Below are positions 24,001 to 38,700 of a DNA stretch of 64,000 nucleotides, in pieces (the first letter of the stretch is position 1; every line of letters begins with the position of its first letter). Origin of the DNA: Amphirosellinia nigrospora (taxonomy: Eukaryota > Ascomycota > Sordariomycetes > Xylariales > Xylariaceae). Under the pieces are notes generated by a model, which was not told where the DNA came from, ran no database searches, and saw only the letters and a program-made list of their open reading frames with translations. The position numbers were made by a program, and so were the translations under genes. The stretch covers positions 2,852,001-2,916,000 of the forward strand of contig SCHM01000002.1 of assembly GCA_004123355.1 (NCBI GenBank). The letters run 5' to 3'.

Positions 24001-27000
24001 TCAGAAGGGAAAAATAAGGATGATCGTCTATACCAGTCGTGGGACTAAATTTATTAGATTCCGCAAGTTTGACACTTTTTTTGAGAGATGCGGATTTAGG
24101 ATTAGGATCTGTGATATAGCGGGTAAGCAACTACCCATCCTCGTGACTATCGTCAATACAGCCTAATCGCTTAACTAGGCTTCGAAGGGTTAATCTTAAT
24201 GATGACTGTGGCTGATATGACAGGTGATGACGAAACCACAAGGTAAAGGGAAGGCAAAGGGAGATGGACTTTATTGTTAGCTAGACCGCTTTATCTAGCA
24301 CACGTATTTCTCTTGAAGCTTTTTCAGGTGAATTATCGTAGCAAAACGGTGGACTTGGCCAGTGACTCGGAGGTCCGTCTCTTACTGGTATAGTTAGCGA
24401 GATTGATCGGCGACGATAGCTATACTAAGACCTAGATCTGATCGACCCAAGCCCTCGGTTCGCCCAGGAATGAGTAGATTAGATAGGTTATAAATGGGCG
24501 ACGTCGCGAATTCGGGACTCGCCGTTAATGTTTCATCGTATAATCCTATGCGAAGAAAACAGTCTAGTTTTGAGTCAAGAATCTGTCGGGTTCTCCGTAC
24601 TGGTTGATGTTGAGACAATTCGCGTGTCATGATCAGTTAATACAACCTTTGGGAGCGCTGGGGACAGAAGCGACTGTACTTTATGAGTTGGACGGCTCCG
24701 CTTCGTTTGAATAGTTCAGCTACTACCTCAGCTGGAACATGAGAGGATATTCTAGCCGATCGTTAATATGTATTGAAACTTTTGAAGATCTGATCAGCAC
24801 CCGAATTGTTTTAGATGCCTTACAAAAGTACCCCCAATCTCAATCCACAATGCCCACAGCACTAACATCACTAACATTAGTGTAGAACCTATGCCCTAGC
24901 TTAAAGAACCATCTGCTTGGCATCAACGAGGCTTTAGGGTCCTAAAGATAGATCTAAATCAATATCTAGACTAGAAGAAGCCATGTCCGCGCAAAAGGAC
25001 CATTAGGTGCTTAGTTATACTTACTATTAATGAGAATATCACCGTTCTAAAGGGGCACGGCAGTAATGATCTAACAACCAAGATGCCGACCATGAAGGAG
25101 CTCATGTGACTTTCACGCCATGCGCCTATCGTTGCCGTGCCACTATTACATAGGTGCGTATCATGTCATCGAGTCCCAAACGGTTCATAGTCTGGTTGTC
25201 TTAGGTGATATGAGCGATCCTCGCCTGCAAGGCACTGGAAACAGTCGGGTATACTAAAGTCTGTACCATTGTCTTGGGGTGCAAGCGATGTGATAGTCGC
25301 TACACAAGACATTGTCAGCTTCTAGATCGGCGTTGTATGGTCAGCCGCATGACACGACATGCAAACCCTTCGCGCTTGGTGCCTGCATATGATGGAGCTT
25401 TCATAGCGTTATTAGAACTATTGGAAGGAAAAAAAATTTTTTATGTGCCGTTCAAGGTGGCTTGTGGCAAAAACCTACCAACATGGCTTACACGGCGCTG
25501 ATAACATTGTTACAGCCAGTCAGAAGCCACCTGAAGCCCTACAGTCCGAAGGAACCGAGAAAGAGGCTTGGTTCGTTACGTATAGTAGCACGCATAAACA
25601 ATGGCAACTTGACAGCGGCAGTCGTCCACGCCAGCGGACTTGTCGCATACTCGTCGCTTTCTCGGGCGCCGACGACGATATTGACCCCGAGAACTCACTA
25701 AAATGACGATAACCCGCCTAACGGGCATGCTAGCGAGGCGTACACTAGCTGTCTATGCTAATTCTTGCGCTATCGGAGCCATTGGACGACGTACGATGGT
25801 TGGTGATTAATAAGTCCTATGTACGTTGTATCCGAGGAGACCGAGAGCTATGCATTGTTCTAAGTAGTACACCCGGCGGAGGGATTGCATAATCCCAAAC
25901 GACCGGATTCAGTCAACACCACCGGAGGACCTGGAAGCTAAACATGCACCTTGAGATTGCTGTCGGCCTCGACAGCGCGCGCGAGCATTAGTGTACGGCG
26001 CCACAGACGGACGGAGAGATGCCAGTCCCCACGCCGAATCAAGAAGGCGAGAGCGAAAATTGCTGGGGCAGGGTATTTCCCCAGCTGAACCACGTCGTCG
26101 GGCTCTCAGGGCTTGCCAGGAGTGTAAGTAAGCAGCGACTAGGGACTCAAAAGTTCGGACACTTTGGTCCTCTGAAGAAACCGTTTGTAGAACTAGTACC
26201 AGTACCTAACCGCCAGTTGTCTTAGTCTCGTACCTGGGTCACCATAGCGGTCGAAACAGTTCGTGGCACCCATCGGTCCGGAATGGCCCGTCATGGTTGT
26301 GGCACGATATTCGGCAGTAAAGTCTTTGCTTTTCCTAGGTGTTTTTGTTATTGTGATAATACACCATGAGGTGGCGGATGAAAGCCAAGAGAGGTTCTGA
26401 CAAACGATGGGGCTGAGGCGGTATAGCTGGGGGATTGAAACATCACCGTCTCGAATTCATTGATGGTGTCGTTAATTCCACGCGATATCACTGAACAGTA
26501 AGAAGTAGGCACTGCATATAATTTGAGTTTGGTAGGGATGAACCTTGAACACAACGTTGGATTCGTACACGACTCAGTCGAGTGCTTAACAATACTCCAT
26601 TTTAGAGCCCGCCCGTTCTTGCATCCCGCTCCTGGAACGACCCGACGCTTTAGCTCTGGTATCGCGATGGCTCTTGGTGGGGAAAGTTCCTTCACCTCCA
26701 AACTGTCTCAACAAGCTTCAATATCTTGGTATTAGCGCTGACGTGACTCCAATGTAGTGTAAGCTGTCATTTCAGGTGTCCCAACACTTTGGGTTGCGGT
26801 GTCAGGTATCGCTATTTCTGAGCACGGTGTTCCGCATTTAGTGTACCGAAATTGTGCATGAAGAACGACGACTGAGGGACTTTTGTTGTGATTGGCTGTC
26901 GTTATCCGGGTTCTTGGCGAGACAGGGTCTAGGTTAGTGTTGCCCAGGGTTTGCTTGTAGTGTTGCGCTCGCCTAGGTATTTTCCTTGGTCGTCTCCTGG

Positions 27001-29677
27001 TCTGGTGCGTGGATGCTAGCGAGGATGGGTTAGTTGTAGGTCGTAATTAGAGCTATACTATTCTCCGTATGGCCCAAGGTGAACATCGTGATCTTCGACG
27101 AAGTGCCGAGAGCGTGAGACAGCCAGTCAGGTGATCCATGCCGTGTGGGTTGCAGTATGACAAGAATATTACGGGACGTGGGGTTATTCTCACGATAGGT
27201 GTATTGTGTAGTATTACTTATAGAAGAGACTGATACCGTCGTTTATGGACAGGGCGCTACTACGTAAGTAGTATCAATGGTCGACATAATGGATTGTTGC
27301 CCAATTCGGGAAACCTATCCCTTGGGCTATAACTTGGATATATCGTCTTCATACCAGTTGCCGGCTGCTGCTGTCTGGGGTTTGCTTACATCTCGCGTGG
27401 CAGTGGGGCCTCTTGAAGCTCATTCAATGATATGGATAAGTACACCACCGGCATGTGGTATTGGGCCAGTAGCAAACGGGAAAGCAGCTAGGTGCATGCA
27501 TATTTGAGAAGGCTTCGTCATCATCTTGAGGGATCAACATGGCTGCAGCTGCTGTTTCAAGGATACCTACGGCAGGGACGGCCAATTTAATTCGGCTTAC
27601 CGTAGTCTAGCATTGCCCAGGGCACAGCCGGTGGATGCGAGATACCGAGCTGGGCATCTCTTTACCCTCAAGCGGCAGCCCGAACGAAACATCCAAATTA
27701 CGCACAGCTGTAGACGTAGAACTAAGCCACCCAACGCTGTTTATGACCGACTGCATGCTCATGTGCCATGAGCTGGACTTTGGGGGTGCCTTATAGCGCC
27801 TCAGCACATATTAATCGAGTGGAAATCTAGTTCCTAGGCAGTTGTCTTGTCCAATTTCGAGTTTCGTGGTTGAAGCTATGGTTTCTACTGATCTGTGATT
27901 ATGTTGATGATAGGATATAAATAGCGTGTAATCCATAATCAGGGACGTAGCTACGTATCTTGAGTCCTGGCCTTGGGAGTAGGCCAAACATGATCCTCTC
28001 GGCAAGCGGGCGAGCTAGCTCTCTGGCTAATCTGTCACGTCCTAGTAAGTGATGTTAGTGTATTGTGATGCGGTGCATACATATTGTATTATGTATGACA
28101 GTCGTAGCACTCTGCTTATATACAGCGTGGGATGCTAGTGCGTCCAGGCTAAGGCAAGTCAAAAGGAGGCATTATCCTTCCTACCAATCTCGACGAATCC
28201 ACGATGATACTATAGCAGTGCCACATGAAGCCGACAATGGTCGGTGCGGGGAATCTTGAATGGAGAGCGGGCGCACTCGTTCTAGAAGCGCCCCATGGAC
28301 ATATTCAGGCCAATACAAGATTCCTGCAAGCTGATAGCCACATTTTTGCATTAATTACCATCGCCGCGACAGCCTCGTGTCGGTGGCGTTTTCGAAACTT
28401 CGTATATTGCTTTGCTCTCTGGTAGCACAGGCAGAGATCGTCCAAGATCGGCCATGTCGGATGCTTCGTTGGCTCGTGACAACACCAAATGGCATCATAC
28501 TAGTACTGTTTGTCTCAGAGAAGCCTTGAAGACAATGCTGGTAGAACTCGAGAAAAAATTTTGTTTTCCTTTGCCACCATCGTCACAAAACACGTACAAA
28601 TGCCTCACCAGTGGGATGTGAACCGTCCACGATCTCGACTGCGGTCGTTGTAAGACGATGCAGGCAGGGCTCACGATGATGTATCAGGTGGCGACTATAC
28701 AAGCAAGCCGCGACGACCAAGGAATGAAGAACTGCGTGTTCATGTCCGTTGCTTCGCGAATGGAACCAAGATGGCCAAGGTCCTCAGCACCTGCAGCACC
28801 CGCATGAATCCCCCGCCTTTCTTGATGCAGGTGGTTTTGAATTCGGTCTAGCTTGCTGCAACTTGGCACCATCGCTAGCCACACCACCTGCGAAAACCAA
28901 CCATCGTCTTCATCGGTTGGGTGGTGGGATCTTGGTCTGCGGGCAGCCTTGATGCGTATAAGCTGCGGAGGGTCGACAGAGGATGGAATGCGACTCCCAG
29001 GTAAGTGAATGGACTTCCCAGTGGGCGAGATTACCAAGTCGACTCTCCTCGTCCATAGAAGAAGTATTATAGCGACGGCATCTTCCGTCGCTTCTATTCC
29101 CTATTCCGGCCTCCATAGATCTTCGCGCCCGTTATCAGATAAGTAACCCATACTCCGTACCTATTATGAGCGGCGTGACCCAGTCTACTGCATGCCCAGA
29201 TACTATACTGTAGGACGTTGCAGCAACATAGGCATATGCTCCTTGTATTCTGAAGCTAAATTACTGGGTAGAGTATGGGGTAGTGTAGGTATTATCGTGA
29301 TTGGTTGTTTACTCGCGTGCAACTGGAGACGAGAGAAGATAAAGGGTACCCTCCATTACATCTGTCCCCATATACTCGCGGGCAAGAGCAGACGACTGCT
29401 GTAAGGTACAGGGCCGGGGCGGATGTATGATCGTGACTAGTCGGCTTGTGTAAGGTATGTAAGGTTATCAGGAGAGAATACATCACTACGATAGTACAAC
29501 GAGATACTACAACTAACCGCTAAAGAAGTGACATGAATACTATATATATAATCACTTAAGATTTTCGAGCTGCAAAGGACAATGGCAGCATTCTAAACTC
29601 TATGGTCATTACCTAGCCAAGAATAGACGATTAGTCCCATGCACCATCGCTGGATGCTTGGGTTGGTGTACTTGGGG

Positions 29678-29694
29678 AAAAAAAAAAAAAAAAA
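29678..29694. repeat. poly-A run
   Basis: Seventeen consecutive A bases with no gene beside them. It could be a decayed retroposed tail, but no element body or target duplication is visible. Confidence 0.8.
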
Positions 29695-30216
29695 CTCTAT
29701 CTACTCACGAAGAATAGCGGCATAAAAGACTATAACTAGTGTTTGAATCCTCAACGAACGCTTCGACCAGAGAAGTGTAAAAAGTCAACGTGATTGGTCG
29801 TTGTCGGCGTGAGACGTAATTGCGATGCTACATTGGACGAGTTACCTACACTACCATCAATTCTAGGCATATCGAGATGGCCAATGGGAGGGCTAGGAGG
29901 AATGACCTCTTGGAGCGGATAAGAGGATAGGATATTGCTCGGGGGAAGAAAGGCTCTAAGAGTGTGGCACGATAGTGCGTGCAGGTTGCATGCTTCAGAC
30001 GTCAGGACAATACCACAGAACAAGCATAGAGTCTCACTGTTGCGACCCGAAGCTCGCTCGATGGTGTTCAAGCCGCAGGATGCGCTCTCACGATCTGCCC
30101 ATACTGGCGCCATCTTGGCTGATGTACCAAAGTAGCCATTGGTGCGTTTCGCCTCCTGCAATCTGATAGCCTGATTGCCTAGTTAGACGAAGCCGCTGCG
30201 TGGAATGGCAACCATT

Positions 30217-30252
30217 GGACACCATGGACACCATGGACACCATGGACACCAT
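30217..30252. repeat. 9-bp minisatellite, four copies
   Basis: Four exact head-to-tail copies of GGACACCAT followed by a partial fifth. Both strands are open through it because nine is a multiple of three. Confidence 0.9.
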
Positions 30253-31890
30253 GGATAGGGTGGCAGGCAACCAGTATACTTGTCTGCGCCTGCTGGTTGA
30301 CGACAGTTCACCCATAAAAAGCCCAGGCCGTTGGAGTCGTGAATGGACGGAGGTATATGCTGTGACCCCCCACGGTTCCACTCATGGCATACATTATTGC
30401 ATCTCGCACACTTGGCTTGCGTGGTCGACACGGGTGAAGGGACGTAGGGAGTAAAGGGTGCGATAGGGCTACTGATAGGGTCTCAGGTTACAGATTGCAG
30501 AGAGGGAGAACCTAGAATACCTTCGACGTCTGCTTGATAAGGATAAGTACGGCACGGGAAGTTGAAAGCATCATGCTACATACATACCTTATGTAAGTAC
30601 GTATCATGCCCATGGATGTGTCCATGGATGTGTAACACCCACGGTTTAGACTACTACTAAATCATAGCTTCAACTTAATCTCAATGTGCCGTGTAGAACC
30701 TCTCAAGCTAATGACACCATATCACACGATATGCTCGTAGTAAGACATTATAAACACTTAGGTACCTACTGCCCAGGGCATAGGCAAATCTCCCTCTGAG
30801 CATGTATGAAGCCCGAAGCCCGCGGATTGTGCATACAAGGCAATAAGGACTAACTAAATAAGAGGTGGCGAGTAGGTAAGGTTCAGTGCTACAGAGGATT
30901 AAAAAGGGAAGCCTTCAACCATCCCTTCGATTGGCTAGGTGGTACTATGTCGTAGCATCAACAGTGAATAACGTTGGGACTACGAGAACCTTGATAGCAG
31001 TAGAGCAGCACTGCTACTTGTGCACTCGGAGAACAAGTGCTACGGTATTAGTGCCAGTCCAGTAGGCGAGATGGTGGCGGTACAGTGTCTTCCCTCGCCA
31101 ATGCTGAATACTGTTGCCAAATCAAAACGGACGTACAGTATCTACATAATAAATAATAAATAATACCTACACTACTTAAGGGAAGAGGCGAGAGGGTGTG
31201 AGCGGAGAATGTGGGTGCAGCTGATCATACGCCTCCCTCACGCCCTCGCGCCCTCTTGAGTGCACTCGGAAACACTCAGAAGACGTGTATAAAGGGGTGT
31301 CGTGATTTCCAATTGTGCATGCTCGTTCGTCCCACTCCTCCTTGTCGACACGCCCCACGCCATGTTCTGCCCATGTTCTTCAGTAGCGTAGCGTAGAGTC
31401 TGGCGTAGTAGCGTGGTTCCAGTGCCTACGAACACCCCCTCCAGCAGGGTCTGCCAGGGAAGAAATTTTCTGCTGCCAAAAAAGGGACTTGGCTTGGAAC
31501 TTGGCCCCATCCTTGTGCTCCACCACCCCCCCGTACAGGTTGCCCTGGATGCGGTACGTACCTCGATGTTTAGTGTCGCTACTTGTACGCCTATGATCGG
31601 CAGCAACAGGCGCTAAATCGGAGGGGCCTAGCGTTTATGCAGAAAACACTGCAACGGAAAATCCCTGTCAGCCCCAGTCCACAGCCAGGCGCTAGTCTTG
31701 AGGCCCACCAAAACTGTACAGTGCCCACCAGGCACATCAGACCAGTGACCTTGTTTCTCTGCTCATCAAGACCCTCTCTGATGTGACCAGCCCAAGTACG
31801 CTAACGCTACTCTACCTGGCTCGAGATACGTACCTGTCCTGGGCCCAGTACCCACCCCGGATTGACTGTGGAGAGAGGAGCTTGATACAA

Positions 31891-32285
31891 ATGAACCTCT
31901 CCTCCACCTCTTCCTAACTTCAAAGCACGACTAGTCATAAACACCTGCCTCTCCCTTGCTCTGTCCACTCTTCTTACTTTCTTCTACAACATCCAGACTT
32001 GACAACAAATTCGCCTTGAGGACTATCACACCATCCTCACCTGTTCTATAAACCACTTCGCCTACAGCTACATACTGGTCTCGACCCTCCCGCTTATACA
32101 CCACTTACTACCCACAAGGCTACTACTGTTGATTGCTTCGCTGCCAACAACTTGCTATAATTCTCGACTTCGAAAAGTGTTTTGATTCATTACTCCGAAC
32201 TTGCTCCGGCACTCTCAAACTCGTGTACATGTACCAACACACGCCGACATATTCTCCTCTATTACACCAACAACCCTCGGTCAAG
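31891..32285 (+). promoter_or_regulatory. pyrimidine-rich upstream region of the Ecl1-type gene
   Basis: The segment is strongly C/T-rich on the plus strand (for example CTCTCCCTTGCTCTGTCCAC and TTCTTACTTTCTTCTACAAC), typical of the core promoter and 5' leader of fungal genes. A second in-frame ATG at 32229 could add 19 residues (MYQHTPTYSPLLHQQPSVK) to the protein. Confidence 0.5.
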
Positions 32286-32752
32286 ATGTCTTCCGATCCG
32301 TCATGGAACCCGAATTCTGCCTTTACTGCGATCGGCAAACTGACGGCGCCTTATACTGCTCAGAATCATGCAGGCTTCGGGATTTCGAAAGCTCCTCGAC
32401 TTCTCTTAACACGGCAGCAGGCTCGCCGGGTTCAGCCAGTCCCTCCTTTCAATGGGTGTACCCAGAAATCAGACCAATTCTACCTACCACCAGCCTACGA
32501 CTTTACCAACCCTCGGCCGTATGGCTCCACGCCTATGCCTCAATCTCACGCACCTCAGCTCTCCGGATCGTCGTCCTCGTCTAGCGGAGGGCTGACTCCT
32601 CGAGTTCGCATAGCAGCTTATGCTCTCTGGGAAGCACTTCATCTTCAGGGAGCGAGAGCCCTCAAATCTCGGACAAGACAAAGAAACACCTGAGAGATTA
32701 CGCGAGTTCCTTCGAGCACGCCCGAACTCAACAACGACGCCGATCCTGCTAG
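32286..32752 (+). CDS. Ecl1-family zinc-finger protein (extender of chronological lifespan)
   Basis: Ecl1-type proteins are small fungal zinc-binding regulators; in yeasts they extend chronological lifespan and respond to nutrient stress. The start is MSSDPSW, then PEFCLYCDRQTDGALYCSES and CRLRDFE, a CxxC...CxxxC zinc site typical of the family. The middle block is QFYLPPAYDFTNPRPYGSTP and LTP, then SSSHSSLCSLGSTSSSGSES, and the conserved tail is ISDKTKKHLRDYASSFEHAR followed by TQQRRRSC and a stop. The pieces lie in three frames. The changes fall at a CCC (32309-32311), a GGG (32454-32456) and near 32600, each a single base, and every block is otherwise well conserved. That favours sequencing or assembly indels over a pseudogene. 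It has no close neighbour within several kilobases. Confidence 0.85.
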
Positions 32753-35700
32753 GCACTGAGCTTCAAACTTGCTCATGTTCTTTAATAGATCAACTACACT
32801 CCATTCTATTTCATACGCTAAAGCGCTTTATTATCGGGCTTTCGCCATACAACTCACTCATTCGATTTTTCCTTTCTCAAGAACGATTTCAGCATGACGG
32901 TCCAGATTATTACACCATTTGTTATTCATTGTACAAGAGCATATACCGGAGCACAGCATCTTAAAAGTTTTGGGTCATTGTGGGATTACGGCTTCGATTG
33001 CTCCTTGGTATTGGCGCAGGACGGGGCTTGACGGGAGAAGGGACGGACTTCTTGTACCAAGAGATACTTGAAGATATCATTGTTTATTACACATGGCGCC
33101 TCGATACCAGGGAGCTTAGGGTTCGGGATTGAATTGCAGCATGCCAGCTGAGCAGGGCGAGGAACTGGAGCGAAAAGGAAGAAGAGCCTGTGGCTTCATG
33201 CAGCCATTATGGTCAGAAGGACAGGCTGTCAGGCCTATGAAGGCTTATCCAGTTACTGGATTGATGGGCTTGGTTCTTTTGCGGGTGGTAACGAGCATCG
33301 GCTCGACTACCTCAAAGCTATCTATCTAGCACACACTGCGCCAAGCAGATCTAAGCAAATTGACAAGAATTCGAGCCCCTCGCATATGATACTTTCGTCT
33401 TAACCTGCACTGTGATAATCAAGCTCTTGGCTCGTAGCTAATGTATCACGTAACGCGTTGGGCACCTGAAATGCCAACTGTTTGGTGCTAATTCATTACA
33501 GTACACGACGGCTAGCTGCAGGGTGCCAGCAGTGTCTCTACTGGGTCCCTTAGGCGTCGGCATCTGGCATCTGGCATCCCAGGATACCCCAGACATGGAC
33601 TCTACAGAGACACGAACATCAATGGTTTCAATTATCCGCAAAATACTGCCAGGCTCGATTGCCTTGTACGCCAAATCAGAACCATATCTGCAGCGGATCT
33701 TTAGTATTACTCATCACAGCCAAGAGCCGATCCGGGTAGTTAACATTTCCATCAGGCATCAGACGGACTATTGACATGGCACCATGGCACTCGTTCGATC
33801 GCCAAGACTCCGCTCCCCAGCACGCCATAACGGCACTAGATTGGTTAGGGAGGTTGTGTTTGATGGGATTCTCTGAAATTCCATCCGACACTGGTGCACA
33901 CAGTGGTGTCGACTTGGTAAAGTAGAAAAAAAAATGAATGGGTCTCTTAGTCACAGAGTCATAGATTCACTCACTCACATTGTCAGTATGACTGACGGTT
34001 CGAGCCGATGGTCGGGGTGGCGACTTAGCATCCGAGACCGGTGTGTGCTAATCGAAAATTCGACAACGAAATCGCATCATCATCATGATGGCTCGCTCGG
34101 AAGTATTTGCACACACGTGCTCCAAGGATTACTACGGCCGTTCCCGACAGCGGGTTCGGCGTCTGTCTATCTGTGAGGCTCAAACTCAGCTTGCGATGCA
34201 ACTAAGCTAAGCCGATTGATTGCTTTTGTTGTTCATCTTTGAATAAGTCTGGACAAGCGGGAGTTTAGGCGTCGGTCAAATATCACGACGGGCCAACAGG
34301 GGTCGCTGATCAATCCTGTGCTGCACTGTACTTACAGCCGGACGACATATTTTGACTCTGCAAGTAAAAACTAAGATAATCAATTTAACTTTCCCTATCT
34401 CAGTCTAACGAGCGACACAAAGTCAAACGGCCCTTCTCGTCGTAGCAGTAAGTACAGTGCAGTGCAGTACACACTACCTTAGGTACTCTGGCCTCACAAG
34501 AGCGGAGTTGGTACCGGACGAGATACACAATACAACGTCGCTGCAGCTCGTACGAATGTGCAGGGCGGAATGGAGGCCCGGTTCTCGAATTTAGTGGTCA
34601 ATTGACGCCTTCGCGCTGTCGCACAGCCGCTGTCTGCCGCTGTCCGTCCACCACCTAGCCAGTCTTCCCGCTCTCCAGCAGAAAATCTGTTTCCGGGCGC
34701 GGTCCAACCCGAGCGTATCGAACCTCACACAGCCCATGGCCCATGGGGTCGGCCGAATACAGCAATAGTGTCAAACCTTAAACCACGACGCTAAGCACAA
34801 CAAGTTGGGGATCGACGACACTACTAAAATTTTATATCTCTGGTGTTTTCTCACGATGCACGCAGAATTCCTCGATCCAAAGGGGCTTCTGCCCCGACTG
34901 TTGGTCCCTAATCGAAGTTTCCAGCCCCGTGCGAACCTGCCAGACGGGTTTTCGGTGACCTGGCCTCTACGATAATGGCAAGCCACTAGTTGTGACTCCC
35001 TAATTAATTGTAACGTACCTTCAGGCAGGCTAACAATTAATGTACGTTAATTAATATCATCATTGGCCGCAGTGCCCAATGTGCTGAATCCGTGCAGCAG
35101 AAATCTAAGGCCGGATGAAAAAAAATTCTCTCGCGTATTGTGGTGCAGTTGTATCGCTGGACCCCAATGATGATATGCGGTTACCTCAGGGTTTCGCAGT
35201 TTGCAACGGACTAACGACAAGCCCAAGCATCCTATTGCACGTTTATGCGGCGGCGAACTTCGATTGGGGCTTTTATTCTACGAAGTCACACTCGACCAAA
35301 CAAGAGCAGCCCGCCACCGGTCGGCTGGCAGCAAAACATACGTACAGTATTACAGTAAGGGTGTCGGTCTATTTTCTTTCGGTTGTTATGTTGGTGAAGA
35401 TGTCATGTTTCAGACAATGGAGAGCGAGAAAAATTTTCCCTCGTCTCAGTCCTCCCTCTACCTTGCACGCCGGATGGAATTCAACCGGATAGTATAGCAC
35501 AGCATGAGTGGCAAATTGCAAATTCACGAATCCTACATATGTTGTACACTACAACATTCTCAATTGTCAATGCCTGCCTGCACAGTGATGCCATGAGGCA
35601 GAGGCCTATTAACCACTGGTTCTAGACTCTTACACGCATCCTATTCCATAACCGAGTGGCAGAGTCCGGCCGATCTCAGGAACAACTTCGGATAGCGTGG

Positions 35701-38700
35701 TGCCAAGAGCGGACAGCTCAGCAAGTCTGTCCATACAGTACCTAATAAATGACGTCGCCCGCAAAGAGCAGAAAACTGGCCAATAGGGTTTGGCTTGTCC
35801 TGGAATTTCTATTCGAGACAACGCCGTAAGCTCACAATTCATGCGTTTTTCCCGCATAGCGTCAGCCTGGGTCCGTTTGTTTCATCGTCTCCCATTAGCT
35901 GATAATAAAGGAAACAAAACATGACAGTACACTAAATATGTAGAAATGGCCAATCCCGGATAAAAGCCACAGAATGCCGACATGTACCGTATACTGTATA
36001 ATGCACAAAATCTGAAATCCAGCCAGCCATGTCTTATGCGAGCCAAATCTCCGGGCTCTCATGCGAATCATCATTCTTGGGACTAGCATGGCAAAAGAAA
36101 AGAAGGGTGAGCAACGGAACCGGTGAGGCATGAATCCTACAACTCTAGTGTAGTCTACTAATTGTTGTGACTATTGAGGAAAGTTGTTTACGGCAGGATG
36201 TAACCGTCCATCTCGACCCGCTTGTCTCACCCCATTCGTTTATGCTACACTAGACTGGTCTATACAACAAGGCTTAGGATCAAAATATTGAATAATTGTC
36301 AACACGTAAGAAACGCGTATTGGCCCCTTGCGACTGCTACTGTTTAAATGAAGTGAACATCGTCTAACACGGCTAATAAGATGCCCCCCTAGGGGAAAGG
36401 TGCAAAGGCAGGCTCCTGTGATAATAGAGCTCGTGGAGACGGGCGAACGTGGCTATGCAGCCGTGGATCAATCGGTGCCATATATGCCATCGCCCTCCTG
36501 CATCCGGATCAGCCTACGGCAGTAGCAAGGCCGATCTGAAAGGGCGCTGCACTGTAAGATCTATTGAACATCTAATCCTATCATTCTTCGGCGCCCCGAA
36601 ACTATACTTACCAGGATGGATCCCTTAATAAACAACCATGGCGAATCGGCATAACACGGTATAATATGGTATCACGACCTCACTTTATGCCACGATATGG
36701 AGCTACTACTTGAAAGCCAAACCCCACCTAAGCGATTGCTACTGCCATTATGCCCAGTCGAAACGCCAAAAGGCTGCCGTGCCCAAGGCGATGATGTTTT
36801 CCATTCGTCTATATGCTTAGGCGTCGCTCGGGTTGGCAGCTTGGCTCCATTCTCAGCCCAAGCCTATATAGCTCTCGGCCCATAATCGTCGACGCGCAGT
36901 GCTGAATTGGGAATGCTGTTGTGCCACGTTTTCCATTGTTCGACTTCCATCTTGCCGAATGAGTTGGGTGCTCAAGGCCCTCAGACCCATCGTCACTGTG
37001 ATGATGACATAACAAAACTGCTCCTCCTCGCTCAGCACGAAGTCTCATTCGCCCTTGAACCCTTTTTGAATTCCAGCCTTAGTCAAATGGAGAAACCGTA
37101 CGACGCCATGGAGCCCAGAATCGTGCCAATTGCGGAAGGTCCCGACGCCTCACAAGGTTAAATGTCTTAGACGTTGGCTTTCGCCGGGCCGTCCCAGACA
37201 TCCCCGAGTCGGACCCCCTTGCATTGACAGCTGCCCAGGTCCCAGGCCCCTTTTCATCGAGCTTGTGAAAGGGATACCGCTAGACAAGTAAGCGGTGACT
37301 GGACATAGCGTTCGTGTACTTTGTGTACGCCCGCCAGCCGTGGATCCGGAGAACCCATCGGGCCAGAAGGGCCTTGAGGTGGAACGTATGCAACAATCGG
37401 GTGAGCAGGAGTTCCAATACCGCCCTACGTGGCTGATTGAAGCAAGGAATAACCTGGGTAATGAGCGTTTCGCTTAGATGAAGCACTTTAAAAAAGGCCT
37501 ATCAAAAAATCTCCGCTGACCCCAAGAATCCATTGCCGTAGCCTTATGGTGCCCAAAGCTTTGGCGCCGCGTGTGCCTCAGGCAAAAAGCGGTCCGTGCC
37601 TCCCTGCTCTTATTTCCTTCTCATCAATCAGGCGATCCAAGTAATTCTAGGACCATGCCATAGGCGAAACGCCAGTGAGACCATTACGCAAAAGAGAGAA
37701 AATTTTCCTCTCTTCATCAATACAATACACACACGGTAGACGAGACAAGATGACGCATCAAGAAAAAATTTCATACCTACGTCTATCAACAAAAAGGAGG
37801 ACCTCTTTTTCTGTCATTGGAGCTCCGCTAACTCCACCGAGTTTAAGTGACTCAGCCAGCCATTTCTCCCTAGTTCACGAGAAGCCACTACCCACCAGCC
37901 TCATCTCGTGAAAACATCACTCTACGGCATAGTTGGCGGCCCCAGGCGGAACGAATAGGAAGTGATCCAGAGAGGCCCCATTCCCATTCCCGTGCGTTTC
38001 ATCCACCATTCCACACTATGCGGCGTCCTGACCCGGCCCCAGATCGTGACGCATCACGGTGTCCGACTGCCTGGTCTTTCGCCGGGCTCCGCATGTCTCT
38101 ATTCCCCCAGCATGCAATCTCAGTAGTTTGATACCGACGACAGTGCCGTACTACGATACTCCTTGCCCAAGCGAGCCCAATCCCTGGGGAAGTATACGGT
38201 ACTATTGATACCACGTAGCGTACGCCGCAGGCTTCAGTACTTACTGTATGTGTCTTTGATTTTGATAGGTACGTCTAAGTAGTCTCAAATCCCTTCATTC
38301 ACAGTACCGGTGGGTCTTTAGTAAGACAGACGAGACAGCAAGACGGGCTTCGAGAAGTCCTTGGACTGGTTCTAGAAACGATGCAGTAGTCGGCCGAGCT
38401 AGCCTGTAAGACATAGTGTTTGCCAATGTGACGACAAACAACAAATAACAACGGCATTATTCACACCGGATGTGATAAGTGAAAGAGAAGGCTGCCTTGC
38501 ATATCCACTATAGTAGAGTTGCAGTAGCCTTCCCAATTGAGATATATCAATTGTACGCGTTCATCCTCTTTGGCTGCCTCTATCTCGACGAGTACCAATG
38601 AGTGATAAGTGCCGAGGCTCCAGGGTTGTTTGTGACTCATCTAGATTGGCCCAATTTCCAATTTCCAAGTAGGCGCTATGGTTCGCTAACTGTGACGAGG

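Larger units (their letters stand above)
24001..31890. other. gene-poor stretch
   Basis: No recognisable gene. A minus-strand frame at 30161-29751 (136 codons) and one at 26701-26348 (117 codons) have no known motif and compete with open frames on the other strand. Simple repeats are listed separately. Base composition is balanced, so this is not RIP-treated sequence. Confidence 0.4.

Noticed and set aside
30200-30454. MDTMDTMDT-type open frame over the minisatellite
   Set aside because: The frame is open because the repeat unit is 9 bp; there is no sign of a gene.
33438-33954. Two adjoining minus-strand frames of 92 and 78 codons
   Set aside because: They look protein-like but no family is recognised, and a plus-strand frame overlaps them. 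The evidence is too thin for a gene call.
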